This document shows positions 1 through 5,702 of a stretch of 8,447 bases of DNA, one piece after another. The position numbers and the translations under genes were made by a program. This stretch comes from Nitrospira sp. (GTDB lineage Bacteria > Nitrospirota > Nitrospiria > Nitrospirales > Nitrospiraceae), in contig JAJFBJ010000195.1 in the NCBI GenBank assembly GCA_020697375.1, positions 1 to 8,447 on the forward strand. The letters are read 5' to 3'. Numbering within the stretch: the first letter of the stretch is position 1; every line of letters begins with the position of its first letter. Under the pieces are notes generated by a model. The model did not search any database and had not been told where the DNA came from. It saw nothing but the letters and a program-made list of their open reading frames with translations.

Positions 1-22
1 TAAGTTGTTGATAAATCATCGC

Positions 23-99
23 GCCCCCGTAGCTCAGTTGGATAGAGCAGCGGTTTCCTAAACCGAAGGTCGCCTGTTCAATTCAGGCCGGGGGCACCA
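23..99 (+). tRNA. tRNA-Arg (anticodon CCT)
   Basis: A full cloverleaf can be folded by hand. The acceptor stem is GCCCCCG (23-29) with CGGGGGC (89-95), followed by discriminator A96 and encoded CCA (97-99). The D stem is GCTC (32-35) with GAGC (45-48). The anticodon stem is 50-54 with 62-66, four pairs plus a G50/A66 mismatch at the base. The anticodon loop is TTCCTAA (55-61), giving anticodon CCT at 57-59, which reads AGG (Arg). The T stem is GCCTG (72-76) with CAGGC (84-88) around TTCAATT. A T run at 101-105 follows the gene. Its 3' half serves as the attachment site of the downstream element, whose insertion restored an intact tRNA here. Confidence 0.93.
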
Positions 100-100
100 A
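55..100 (+). repeat. attL: left 46-bp direct repeat, 3' half of tRNA-Arg
   Basis: Bases 55-100, from the first base of the anticodon loop through the CCA end plus one A, are identical to 4455-4500. Identity stops sharply on both sides: G53-T54 against G4453-A4454, and T101 against A4501. A perfect direct repeat covering the anticodon loop to the 3' end of a tRNA is the usual signature of a tyrosine-recombinase attachment site. The recombinase gene ends 5 bp away, at 105. Confidence 0.9.
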
Positions 101-104
101 TTTT

Positions 105-749
105 TCAACAAGTTAGAGAAACAGAGGTTGCCGCTTCCCCACGCTGTACTAAATTTGTGCTAATTCTCCCCTTTCGGTCCAACACATCTACCCCATCCCG
201 CAAACTCTCTGGATAATGATGGGCATAACGCTGAGTCATACTCGGTGATTTATGCCCGAGCAGCCGTTGAACTTTATAGAGGTCCACCCCAGCCTGAACC
301 AACCGCGTCGCAAAGGTATGGCGAAGATCGTGAAAGTGAAAATCCGTGATCTGTGCGGCCTTCAGCGAGCTGACAAACCGTCGACGAAGGTTGCTACTAT
401 CGATCGGAGTACAAGATTGACTCACGAACACAAAGTCCTGCTCTAGAATCTTTGTCGCTCCACTCCTCTGTGCACGTTTCTGCGCGAGCAAATCCAAGAC
501 CGTTTGGTTCACTGGCATTGTCCGCCGCTCTCCGTTCTTCGATTGAAAGACAGTCACGGTCCGACGAGTGAAATCCACTCCAGCCCATGTGAGTGCCAGA
601 ATTTCGCCTCTCCGCATACCGGTATGTATGGCGAAGGTTACGAGTTCACGGACCCACCACACAGCAACCGCGAACAGCCGCGATTCTTCGTCTTCAGTCA
701 GCCATCGATCCCGTGCATTCAGCTCTTTCTCCATAGAGACTCGACACAC
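105..749 (-). CDS. Tyrosine recombinase (island integrase), N-terminally truncated
   Basis: This is the catalytic domain of a tyrosine site-specific recombinase (phage_integrase family), which would cut and rejoin the att sites through a 3'-phosphotyrosine. All active-site positions are visible: R46 in TGMRRGE, K71 in the beta-hairpin (SKNGE), H140 and R143 in HDLRH, H166 in LLGHKS and Y175 in TQRYAH. At 214 residues it is much shorter than the roughly 320-420 usual for island integrases, because the N-terminal arm-binding domain and most of the SAM-like core-binding domain are missing. The only in-frame start is GTG at 749. The frame stays open upstream to a stop at 942-944, and the stretch just before 749 (KAFNLACREWEWAQDNPV) still looks like the end of the core-binding domain. 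The gene was therefore cut off upstream, in or near the 3' end of the kinase gene. It is most likely inactive by itself. Confidence 0.85.
   Translation of the reverse strand: MCRVSMEKELNARDRWLTEDEESRLFAVAVWWVRELVTFAIHTGMRRGEILALTWAGVDFTRRTVTVFQSKNGERRTMPVNQTVLDLLAQKRAQRSGATKILEQDFVFVSQSCTPIDSSNLRRRFVSSLKAAQITDFHFHDLRHTFATRLVQAGVDLYKVQRLLGHKSPSMTQRYAHHYPESLRDGVDVLDRKGRISTNLVQRGEAATSVSLTC
145..163. repeat. Left copy of 19-bp arm-site-like repeat
   Basis: TGTACTAAATTTGTGCTAA at 145-163 matches 4303-4321 at 18 of 19 positions (A148 against G4306). The motif contains two tandem half-sites of the form TGTRCTAA. The left copy lies in the 3' coding part of the integrase, 45 bp inside attL, and the right copy lies 133 bp inside attR. 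Same-orientation repeats near both ends of a tRNA-integrated element suggest integrase or excisionase arm-type binding sites. A shared leftover of an integrase 3' end is the alternative. Confidence 0.5.
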
Positions 750-891
750 CGGATTGTCCTGTGCCCATTCCCACTCCCGACAGGCCAGATTGAAGGCCTT
801 CGTGACGGCCTCCGACGGTCGGACACTTTGATCTGCTGTGTCGGCCTTACGGATAAGGCAGGTCAGGTGTGTATGGGACGGTGGGCGATTT

Positions 892-2763
892 CTAGCGGAA
901 TTCCACTGCTGTCTTAGCCAATGATTTGTAATCCACCTCTCTCAGGACAGACTGGATGGCTTGACACAGCTCATCCACAGCAGCTTCTTTGGTCAGTAAA
1001 CGTGCGGCACCGGAGTTGTGCATCGCCTCTTGGTTATCAGCCTCTGTGTTGACCGAGAGGCCGATAATATGGACGTGGGGAAACTGCGCTTTGATATGGG
1101 CAGTCGCTTCAATGCCGTTCATCTTAGGCATGTTGATATCCATGATTACCACTGAGGGTTGAACCCTTCGCACCAACGAGATGGCTTCTTCGCCATCCGC
1201 CGCTTCACCGAGCAGGCATATGTCGGGGTAATTCGCCAAGACGGCACGAAGTCCCTCCCGGATCATGCCGTGATCATCGACCAAGACGACGCCGATTGTG
1301 CCTGCCTTTCGTGGAAGTGTTTCGGGACGTTTCGGTGACTCAGACCCCAAATGCGGCTTGTCAGCCTGGGATTCATCTCGATCCACTCGGGGAAGTTTGA
1401 GAACGCATGTCGTTCCACGTCCTAATGCCGTCTCTATCTCTAATGACCCTCCCAGTGCTTTCATGCGCTCGCGAATGCTGAACAATCCAAATTTAGAAGA
1501 CCCTGCCGTAGCGTTTGCCGCAGCACTGTCACTTTCAAATCCAGCACCTTCATCCCTCACGCTAATGCAAAGTGTTTGATCATCCTGAGTGACCTCTACC
1601 CAGGCTTGATGACATTTGGCGTGCTTGGCTGCGTTAATCAGCAACTCCCGGACGGATTGAAATAGGAGGAGCGCTCGCTCTTCCGGCAGTGCAACCGTGT
1701 CCTGTGCGGAATCCACGGTCACTTGTAAGTCATGGCGCTGCATCCATTCAGCCAGCCACTTTAATCCGGCCACTAATCCATGCTCTCGAAGCACTGGCGG
1801 ACTGAGTTCCGCAACCAGAGACCGGGTATAGTTCAAGGCATCGGACAGGACATCATCCGTCTGCTGCATCACGTCCAAGACCGCAGGAAGTGACTTCGCT
1901 AACCGTTTGCCTTGTCCCAGTTTCAGTTTGCCCAAAACCAGCAACTGCTGCAGGTGGTCATGCAGTTCGATGGCCAGGCGCCTGCGCTCGCGCTGCTCGG
2001 CGAGATTCAATTCCGATGCGAGTTCTCGCAGCCGGCCCTGAGATTGCACTAACTCATCAGTACGCTTTTCGACCAGCTGTTCGAGCTCGCCCGACAATTT
2101 TTCTAATCGGAGCTGGGTATTCCGGAGTGCCTCCGTGGCCCTGGAACGTTCAATGGCTAATGCGGCAGTTCTGCCAAGCATCTCCACGGCCTGTCTTTCG
2201 AACGGGGTTGGACCTCGCCGATCGCGGAAATAGGTACCAAACGTTCCCAGCACCCGCCCGTCACTGGCAATGAGCGGCTGGCTCCATGCGGCCCGGAACC
2301 CGAGCCCCAAAGGAAGATGTTTAAGCGCGGCCCAGTTTGAATCTGTCTCGATGTCCGGAGTAATAACAACCTGACCAGTGGCAGCCGCCGAACAACATGT
2401 GCCCAGATTAACGCAAGGCCTCAGACCATTGATCGCTTCGATATAATCATCCGGCAAGCTAGGGGAGGCTCCATTTCGAAGATTGCCTTCCTCATCGAGC
2501 AATAGAATGGATGCGATGGCGCGGCTGTCGGACTGCATTTCGACCACGCCAGCCAGATAGCTCAGTGTAGAGGACAACGGCGATCCGGTGACGATCATTT
2601 CCAGAGAGCGATTCTGTGAGGTAATAAGGGTATCTGCTCGCCGGCGCTCCGCAATCTCGGCCGTTAGAATTGCATCGTAAGGGTGGACCTCGTCAGGCGC
2701 AGACGAACCCATGCTGGTTTCCATGTCGTCCGTGCGACGTTCAATGGGTATATGAGCGGACAA
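892..2763 (-). CDS. Hybrid sensor histidine kinase (GAF, HisKA_3, HATPase, receiver)
   Basis: This 623-residue cytoplasmic hybrid kinase has no transmembrane segment. In order: a charged helix (about 30-58); a GAF sensory domain (about 60-207) with Cys117, Cys123 and Cys124 in the loop where this family usually has GSCGTAA; a coiled coil (about 208-255); a HisKA_3 dimerisation domain with phospho-acceptor His268 in ELHDH; and an HATPase_c domain with N-box Asn377, G1 box DEGAGF (404-409) and a G2-like region around Gly426. A linker leads to a NarL-type receiver (about 490-610) with Asp496/Asp497, phospho-acceptor Asp542, Ser570 and Lys592. No output HTH follows the receiver, so signalling presumably passes to another protein or the receiver acts as a phosphate sink. 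Start choice: TTG at 2763, preceded by a good SD (AGAGGA, 4 nt away) and just after an in-frame stop. ATG at 2724 (Met14) has no clear SD. The stop (TAG, 892-894) lies inside the open extension of the integrase frame. This is the only evident cargo of the island. The stimulus is unknown. Confidence 0.92.
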   Translation of the reverse strand: MSAHIPIERRTDDMETSMGSSAPDEVHPYDAILTAEIAERRRADTLITSQNRSLEMIVTGSPLSSTLSYLAGVVEMQSDSRAIASILLLDEEGNLRNGASPSLPDDYIEAINGLRPCVNLGTCCSAAATGQVVITPDIETDSNWAALKHLPLGLGFRAAWSQPLIASDGRVLGTFGTYFRDRRGPTPFERQAVEMLGRTAALAIERSRATEALRNTQLRLEKLSGELEQLVEKRTDELVQSQGRLRELASELNLAEQRERRRLAIELHDHLQQLLVLGKLKLGQGKRLAKSLPAVLDVMQQTDDVLSDALNYTRSLVAELSPPVLREHGLVAGLKWLAEWMQRHDLQVTVDSAQDTVALPEERALLLFQSVRELLINAAKHAKCHQAWVEVTQDDQTLCISVRDEGAGFESDSAAANATAGSSKFGLFSIRERMKALGGSLEIETALGRGTTCVLKLPRVDRDESQADKPHLGSESPKRPETLPRKAGTIGVVLVDDHGMIREGLRAVLANYPDICLLGEAADGEEAISLVRRVQPSVVIMDINMPKMNGIEATAHIKAQFPHVHIIGLSVNTEADNQEAMHNSGAARLLTKEAAVDELCQAIQSVLREVDYKSLAKTAVEFR

Positions 2764-2785
2764 GTTTTCCTCTGTCTGTCATGTG

Positions 2786-2814
2786 CGCCTGGCAGGCGAA
2801 TTAGATCGAATCTA
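2786..2814. promoter_or_regulatory. Two small palindromes upstream of the sensor kinase
   Basis: Within the 124 bp between the kinase start (2763) and the IS (2888) are two short dyads: CGCCTG-G-CAGGCG (2786-2798) and TAGAT-CGA-ATCTA (2802-2814). They lie 23-51 bp upstream of the TTG start, where a promoter-proximal operator or leader hairpin could sit. On the minus strand a TAGAAT (-10-like) occurs further upstream at about 2823-2828, without a convincing -35. No regulator can be assigned. The dyads are short enough to be chance. Confidence 0.25.
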
Positions 2815-2887
2815 TCATGCGCTATTCTAAAAGCTGCCGCAAGGCCGACCCTGCAACCGTCATTCGAACCTGAGCACAATATCAATC

Positions 2888-2912
2888 TGGACTGACCCCC
2901 TAGATTGAGACA
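2888..2912 (+). repeat. IS left terminal inverted repeat (IRL)
   Basis: The 25 bp starting TGGACTGACCCCC match the reverse complement of 4272-4296 at 20 positions. The innermost bases, TTGAGACA on this side, are identical in both ends. Confidence 0.8.
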
Positions 2913-2951
2913 CGGCGAATGGGCACACTTGGCACCAGGAGGGGGTGGCAG

Positions 2952-3296
2952 GTGGCGAAGAAACGCGTGGGGAAATTTCCCAAGGCTTTTCGGCAGATGG
3001 CCGTGGACCGATTAACGCAGTGCGACAACATCGTCGAACTCGCCAAGGAACTCGGCATCAGTCGGCGGCTGTTGTATACGTGGCGCGAGAAGCTGGAACC
3101 GCGGGAGAGTATCGGCCCGCCCGAGCCTTCACGCGAGACCACGCTCCGGAAAGAAGTGAGCCGACTGAAGCGTGTATTGGCCGAGAAGGTCCTGGAAGTA
3201 GATTTTTTCAAAGGGGCCTTGCACACTGTCGAGGCGCGACGCCAGCGGAGCGAACAAGCTGGCGCGCAGGCATCTACGCCCACATCCGGGACGTGA
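2952..3296 (+). CDS. IS3-family transposase OrfA
   Basis: This is the DNA-binding subunit of an IS3-family transposase, 114 residues from the chosen start. The N-terminal half is a transposase_8-type helix-turn-helix (FPKAFRQMAVDRL ... ELAKELGISRRLLYTW), which recognises the terminal repeats. The C-terminal half is a leucine-zipper-like coiled coil (LRKEVSRLKRVLAEKVLEV) for multimerisation. I chose GTG at 2952 because AGGAGG (2937-2942) lies 9 nt upstream and the protein then begins AKKRVGKFPKAF, as family members do. ATG at 2919 would add 11 residues and falls just inside the left end. The stop TGA (3294-3296) overlaps the ATG at 3296 of orfB. A T-TTT-TTC slippery heptamer lies inside the gene at 3203-3209. 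Confidence 0.85.
   Translation: MAKKRVGKFPKAFRQMAVDRLTQCDNIVELAKELGISRRLLYTWREKLEPRESIGPPEPSRETTLRKEVSRLKRVLAEKVLEVDFFKGALHTVEARRQRSEQAGAQASTPTSGT
3203..3209 (+). promoter_or_regulatory. Candidate -1 ribosomal frameshift site (TTTTTTC) of the IS
   Basis: In the orfA frame the codons read GAT TTT TTC, giving the X_XXY_YYZ heptamer T_TTT_TTC at 3203-3209. Slippage by -1 enters the orfB frame, which is open from here across the OrfA stop and encodes a plausible OrfB lead-in (SWRAGIYAHIRDVMS) before ATG 3296. A small hairpin, GGCG-CGA-CGCC (about 3233-3243), lies roughly 25 nt downstream. IS3-family elements normally make their OrfAB transposase by -1 frameshifting. Use of this exact site is inferred. 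Confidence 0.55.
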
Positions 3297-4271
3297 TGTC
3301 GAGGCAAGGCCACTTGAGTATCGAACGGATGTGTCATCTGGCGCAGGTGAGCCGGGCAGGCTTCTACCGGTCGTTACACACACACCACCCCCTGCAAGAA
3401 GAGATGGAGGTCCGGTCGGCCATTCAAGAAATCGCCGTCGCACACCGGCGTCGGTATGGCTACCGACGCATCACGGCGGAACTGCGTCGGCGCGGGATGC
3501 TGGTGAATCACAACGGGTGGCGCGGCTCATGCGGGACAATAACTTGCTCGCCGTGCAGCCGCGGGCCTTCGTGGTCACGACGGATTCCGATCATGTGTTA
3601 GAGGTGGCGCTCAACCTGGCCAGCCGCCTGACCCTCACCGGGATGAATCAGCTCTGGGTCTCCGACATCACCTACATTCGCCTGCGGGCGGAGTTCGTCT
3701 ATCTGGCGGTGGTGCTGGATGCGTATTCACGCAAGGTGGTGGGCTGGGCGCTGGACCGCACGCTGGCCGCCCGGTTGCCGATTGCGGCACTGAAACACGC
3801 CCTCGCGGAGCGGCACCCGTCACCTGGGTTGGTCCACCATTCCGATCGCGGCGTCCAGTATGCGTCCGAGGATTATGTGGCCCTGCTGCGGACGCACCGC
3901 ATCATTCCGAGTATGAGTCGGCCAGCCAATCCCTATGACAACGCTAGCTGTGAGAGCTTCATGAAGACGCTCAAGCGGGAGGAGATCTACGCCAACACGT
4001 ATCGAGATCTGGATCACCTGCGTGTGCACATTGCCGCGTTCATCGAGCAGTACTACAATCGCGACCGGTTGCATTCGGCGCTGGGCTACTACTCACCGGA
4101 AGAGTTCGAGCAGGCGGCCCGTTCGGTGACCACCACGACCGGAGCCACCATGCAGTTTTTCGGACCTCGAGCGCTCGCTCGCCGGCATCATCAAGCAGGG
4201 ATCAGACGGAAGCAACAGACATGGTGTGAGGAGCAACATTCATTAAACGACCAAGTGTGCTTATTCCAAAC

Positions 4272-4296
4272 TGTCTCAACCGAGGGGTTCACCCCA
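4272..4296 (-). repeat. IS right terminal inverted repeat (IRR)
   Basis: The 25 bp beginning TGTCTCAACC and ending CCCCA are the reverse-complement partner of 2888-2912 (20 of 25 matching). They are followed directly by the AATC target duplication (4297-4300). Confidence 0.8.
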
Positions 4297-4302
4297 AATC
4301 AT

Positions 4303-4321
4303 TGTGCTAAATTTGTGCTAA
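4303..4321. repeat. Right copy of 19-bp arm-site-like repeat
   Basis: TGTGCTAAATTTGTGCTAA, matching 145-163 at 18 of 19 positions. Read on the minus strand this stretch encodes STNLAQ followed by a stop, against ISTNLVQ in the surviving integrase. It could therefore be the last codons of a second, lost integrase rather than a binding site, or both at once. Confidence 0.45.
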
Positions 4322-4368
4322 AAAGTTTCAAAAACTATCGGCTCTACTCGAATCTATCGATTCACTAG

Positions 4369-4454
4369 AAAGCGTCCAAGCGTTCGTTTATACTACTAAA
4401 ATGGGAAACCATTCATTTGTAACACCGAGCGTTTTAGAAGTTCCCCTGTCCTGA
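4369..4454. other. Short AT-rich non-coding end of the island
   Basis: This stretch lies between the end of the read-through transposase frame and attR. It is visibly more AT-rich than its surroundings (for example TTTATACTACTAAAATGGG at 4387-4405). I see no gene. Its position beside attR makes it part of the attachment-site arm region. Confidence 0.4.
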
Positions 4455-4500
4455 TTCCTAAACCGAAGGTCGCCTGTTCAATTCAGGCCGGGGGCACCAA
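4455..4500 (+). repeat. attR: displaced 3' half of tRNA-Arg
   Basis: This exact 46-bp copy of 55-100 contains the anticodon loop, half of the anticodon stem, the T arm, the 3' acceptor strand and CCA, but no 5' half of a tRNA. It is the piece displaced by integration and marks the right border of the island. It is not a functional tRNA gene. Confidence 0.9.
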
Positions 4501-4746
4501 ATCTACCAGAATTTACAATTTCCTCAACATGCCAAGGGCCAACTGCATGAGAATGGTCTGAAACTTCTGGCACTCACCGGATCGCAGATTGTCCCGAACA
4601 TTTCGAGTTGCCATAGGGTGACGCCTGGGAAGGGCCGAGGCTACCCCCAGTGCTTGTTGAAACTCCACCCGCCTATATATATTGAGGCGAACGCTCAGCC
4701 TAAGAGTTGACAAAGATTTTCGAGCAACGTATCCAGAGGGCGGACC
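4501..4746. other. Intergenic region right of the island
   Basis: This is the chromosomal side of attR, leading to the membrane-protein gene. The minus strand is open from the next gene down to 4513, and its last part (MATRNVRDNLRSGECQ onward) could be the end of a decayed gene, but I recognise no family and the rest of that frame is antisense to a better-supported gene. A promoter candidate lies at 4654-4683. A consensus TTGACA occurs at 4707-4712, but its -10 (TATCCA, 4730-4735) would start transcription at the start codon. Confidence 0.3.
4654..4683 (+). promoter_or_regulatory. Candidate sigma-70-type promoter of the membrane-protein gene
   Basis: TTGTTG (4654-4659) is followed 16 bp later by TATATA (4676-4681), or 18 bp later by TATATT (4678-4683), within a TATATATATT run. 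This would give a leader of about 55 nt before ATG 4747, long enough to include the SD AGAGGG (4735-4740). It is judged by eye only. Confidence 0.35.
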
Positions 4747-5451
4747 ATGGACGACAAAGAGCCCGACAATGCGACCGGCCAAAGCAGTCCACCACCTGAC
4801 CCCGGCCTCGGTCCGGCTCAGGGAACGGGCGAGGCGTACCTGACGCCGAATTCCCCCTCGCAGTCGCCCCGTGGAAAAGAAGACAATCGATTTAGGCTTA
4901 AGCTCGCGATTTTTTGGGTAGGCATTGTTGGGGCGATCGTTGCCGCCGTCGCGGCCGGCTTTCCCGGTTGGCAAAATTATATTGCTCAAGAAGAAGCCAA
5001 ATTACAATTGCGAGCCTATATCGACGTGAGAGCTAAAGGAATGACGAGAATCGAAGAAGGCCTCATGCCGCGCGTCCATGACAGCTTTCACAATATCGGG
5101 CGTACCCCCGCTTACGACAATGGGTCGAGTGCGCATGTGACCGTGGCCGAATACCCGCTGGCTAAAAAGCTTGTCAATGATGAATGTAGCCATGCCCGCA
5201 CCACTCCAAACGCGAGTAAATGGTTCGTCGGAAAAGTTTCCCGTCCTGAAACCGTGAGGGAGGCGCCCTTCACCGCCAGTGAGGTCGAGGCCATCAAAGA
5301 CGGAAAAGCCGCCGTGTATTTCCATGGCCGGGTATGTTATCGCGACATCTTCAATGAATCACATCACACCGATTTTTGTACGTACTGGAAGTGGAATGCG
5401 GGTCGTGTGAGCCCCGGGTTATACTGTGACCAAGGAAACAGCACTGATTAA
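4747..5451 (+). CDS. Single-pass membrane protein of unknown function
   Basis: The predicted protein has 234 residues. The first 50 or so are Pro/Ser/Gly-rich, hydrophilic and probably disordered. One hydrophobic helix (about 52-73, LKLAIFWVGIVGAIVAAVAAGF) is followed by a short amphipathic stretch (QNYIAQEEAKLQLRAY) and a globular C-terminal domain. That arrangement (TM helix, QLRAYI, a strand with HNIGRTPAYD, and a final strand pair RVCYRDIFNESHHTDFCTYW) resembles a widespread group of uncharacterised bacterial proteins that share an NxGxTPA motif after one TM helix. Four cysteines lie in the C-terminal domain (147, 197, 211, 227), which could form disulfides if it is periplasmic. ATG 4747 has the SD AGAGGG 6 nt upstream. 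It stands alone as the first gene beyond attR, so it is probably older chromosomal DNA and not island cargo. Function unknown. Confidence 0.8.
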   Translation: MDDKEPDNATGQSSPPPDPGLGPAQGTGEAYLTPNSPSQSPRGKEDNRFRLKLAIFWVGIVGAIVAAVAAGFPGWQNYIAQEEAKLQLRAYIDVRAKGMTRIEEGLMPRVHDSFHNIGRTPAYDNGSSAHVTVAEYPLAKKLVNDECSHARTTPNASKWFVGKVSRPETVREAPFTASEVEAIKDGKAAVYFHGRVCYRDIFNESHHTDFCTYWKWNAGRVSPGLYCDQGNSTD

Positions 5452-5702
5452 AGAAGGCGGCTTCAAACCAGGGTTTCGCAAGAATATCCTTTTGGGTGTG
5501 GCGCCGACCCGGCCACCCTTAGGCCCTTTGGCTCAGCGCAAAGTGTTCTGATTGCACAAGTTTCTCCATCTCCTCCCTGTCATTCCCCGTGCCTTGTAGC
5601 CAGTCAGGCACTCCTTCCTATTCTATTCAATACGTTAGAGCAACCGGAATTGTGGTCTCGGGATTGCAATGCAGCACTCCATATAACAAAGGAGTGCCTG
5701 CC
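5452..5702. promoter_or_regulatory. Long leader and intergenic region with RNA-structure potential
   Basis: The first part (5452-5580) holds only a weak GC-rich hairpin (about 5494-5518, GGGTG/CACCC with a bulge, followed by TT), possibly a poor terminator for the preceding gene. The second part contains CAGGCACTCCTT (5605-5616), the exact reverse complement of AAGGAGTGCCTG (5689-5700), which includes the SD of the next gene. It also contains GCACTCC (5674-5680), which can pair with 5691-5697 in a competing 7-bp hairpin with a 10-nt loop. Both foldings would hide the SD. Confidence 0.45.

Larger units (their letters stand above)
2888..4296 (+). mobile_element. IS3-family insertion sequence, 1409 bp, complete ends
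   Basis: The ends are 25-bp imperfect inverted repeats (2888-2912 and 4272-4296, 20 of 25 matching) that begin TG and end CA, as in IS3-family elements. The element is flanked by an exact 4-bp target duplication, AATC, at 2884-2887 and 4297-4300, which fits the 3-5 bp duplications of this family and shows clean transposition into this spot. It carries orfA and orfB in the usual overlapping -1 arrangement, but orfB has a one-base deletion near 3513. The IS sits upstream of the sensor kinase, in the 7-nt spacer of an inverted repeat (AGCACAAT at 2873-2880, ATTGTGCT at 4301-4308). I cannot name the specific IS. Confidence 0.88.
3296..4368 (+). pseudogene. IS3-family transposase OrfB (DDE integrase), frameshifted
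   Basis: This is the catalytic rve-type integrase subunit. It begins at ATG 3296 (or through OrfAB frameshifting) with an HTH_21-like region (VSRAGFYRSL ... RRRYGYRRITAELRR). The frame then breaks near 3512-3516: one base is missing where family members read NHKRVARLMR, and the sequence resumes in another frame as VARLMRDNNLL. The catalytic triad is present in the second frame: Asp in WVSDITYI, Asp in HHSDRGVQY and Glu in NASCESFMK, with 35 residues between the second Asp and Glu (DD35E). No stop occurs inside the IS; the frame runs through the right inverted repeat into flanking DNA and stops at 4366-4368. The one-base deletion makes a full-length protein unlikely, so this copy is probably non-autonomous. 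A sequencing error cannot be excluded. Confidence 0.85.
55..4500. mobile_element. 4.4 kb tRNA-Arg-integrated genomic island (reduced)
   Basis: The element is bounded by exact 46-bp direct repeats (55-100 and 4455-4500), exactly 4400 bp apart. It holds an integrase gene beside attL, a hybrid sensor kinase as the only recognisable cargo, and an IS3-family insertion sequence. There are no genes for conjugation, replication, excision or phage structure. The integrase lacks its N-terminal part, so the island is probably a remnant left by deletion of a larger element and would need a helper recombinase to excise. Seen: the repeats, gene content and truncation. Inferred: the deletion history and present immobility. 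Confidence 0.85.

Noticed and set aside
2893..4291. A shorter IS boundary using 20-bp inverted repeats (17 of 20)
   Set aside because: With these limits no target duplication is found. Extending each end by 5 bp gives TG...CA termini and an exact AATC duplication, so 2888-4296 is preferred.
4455..4500. A second tRNA gene
   Set aside because: Only the 3' part, from the anticodon loop to CCA, is present. The bases upstream cannot form the acceptor, D or anticodon stems.
4707..4735. TTGACA with TATCCA at 17-bp spacing before the membrane-protein gene
   Set aside because: Transcription would begin at about the start codon, leaving the good SD (4735-4740) outside the RNA. The promoter at 4654-4683 fits better, although leaderless expression cannot be excluded.
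4513..4989. A 158-codon minus-strand frame next to attR
   Set aside because: Its first half is antisense to the membrane-protein gene at 4747, and its translation shows no known family. The last 60-70 codons could be a gene remnant, but nothing beyond the open frame supports it.
5589..5702. N-terminal extension of the small membrane protein to an upstream ATG
   Set aside because: The extension has no SD and a low-complexity composition, whereas ATG 5703 has AAAGGAG at 8 nt and begins the hydrophobic helix at once.
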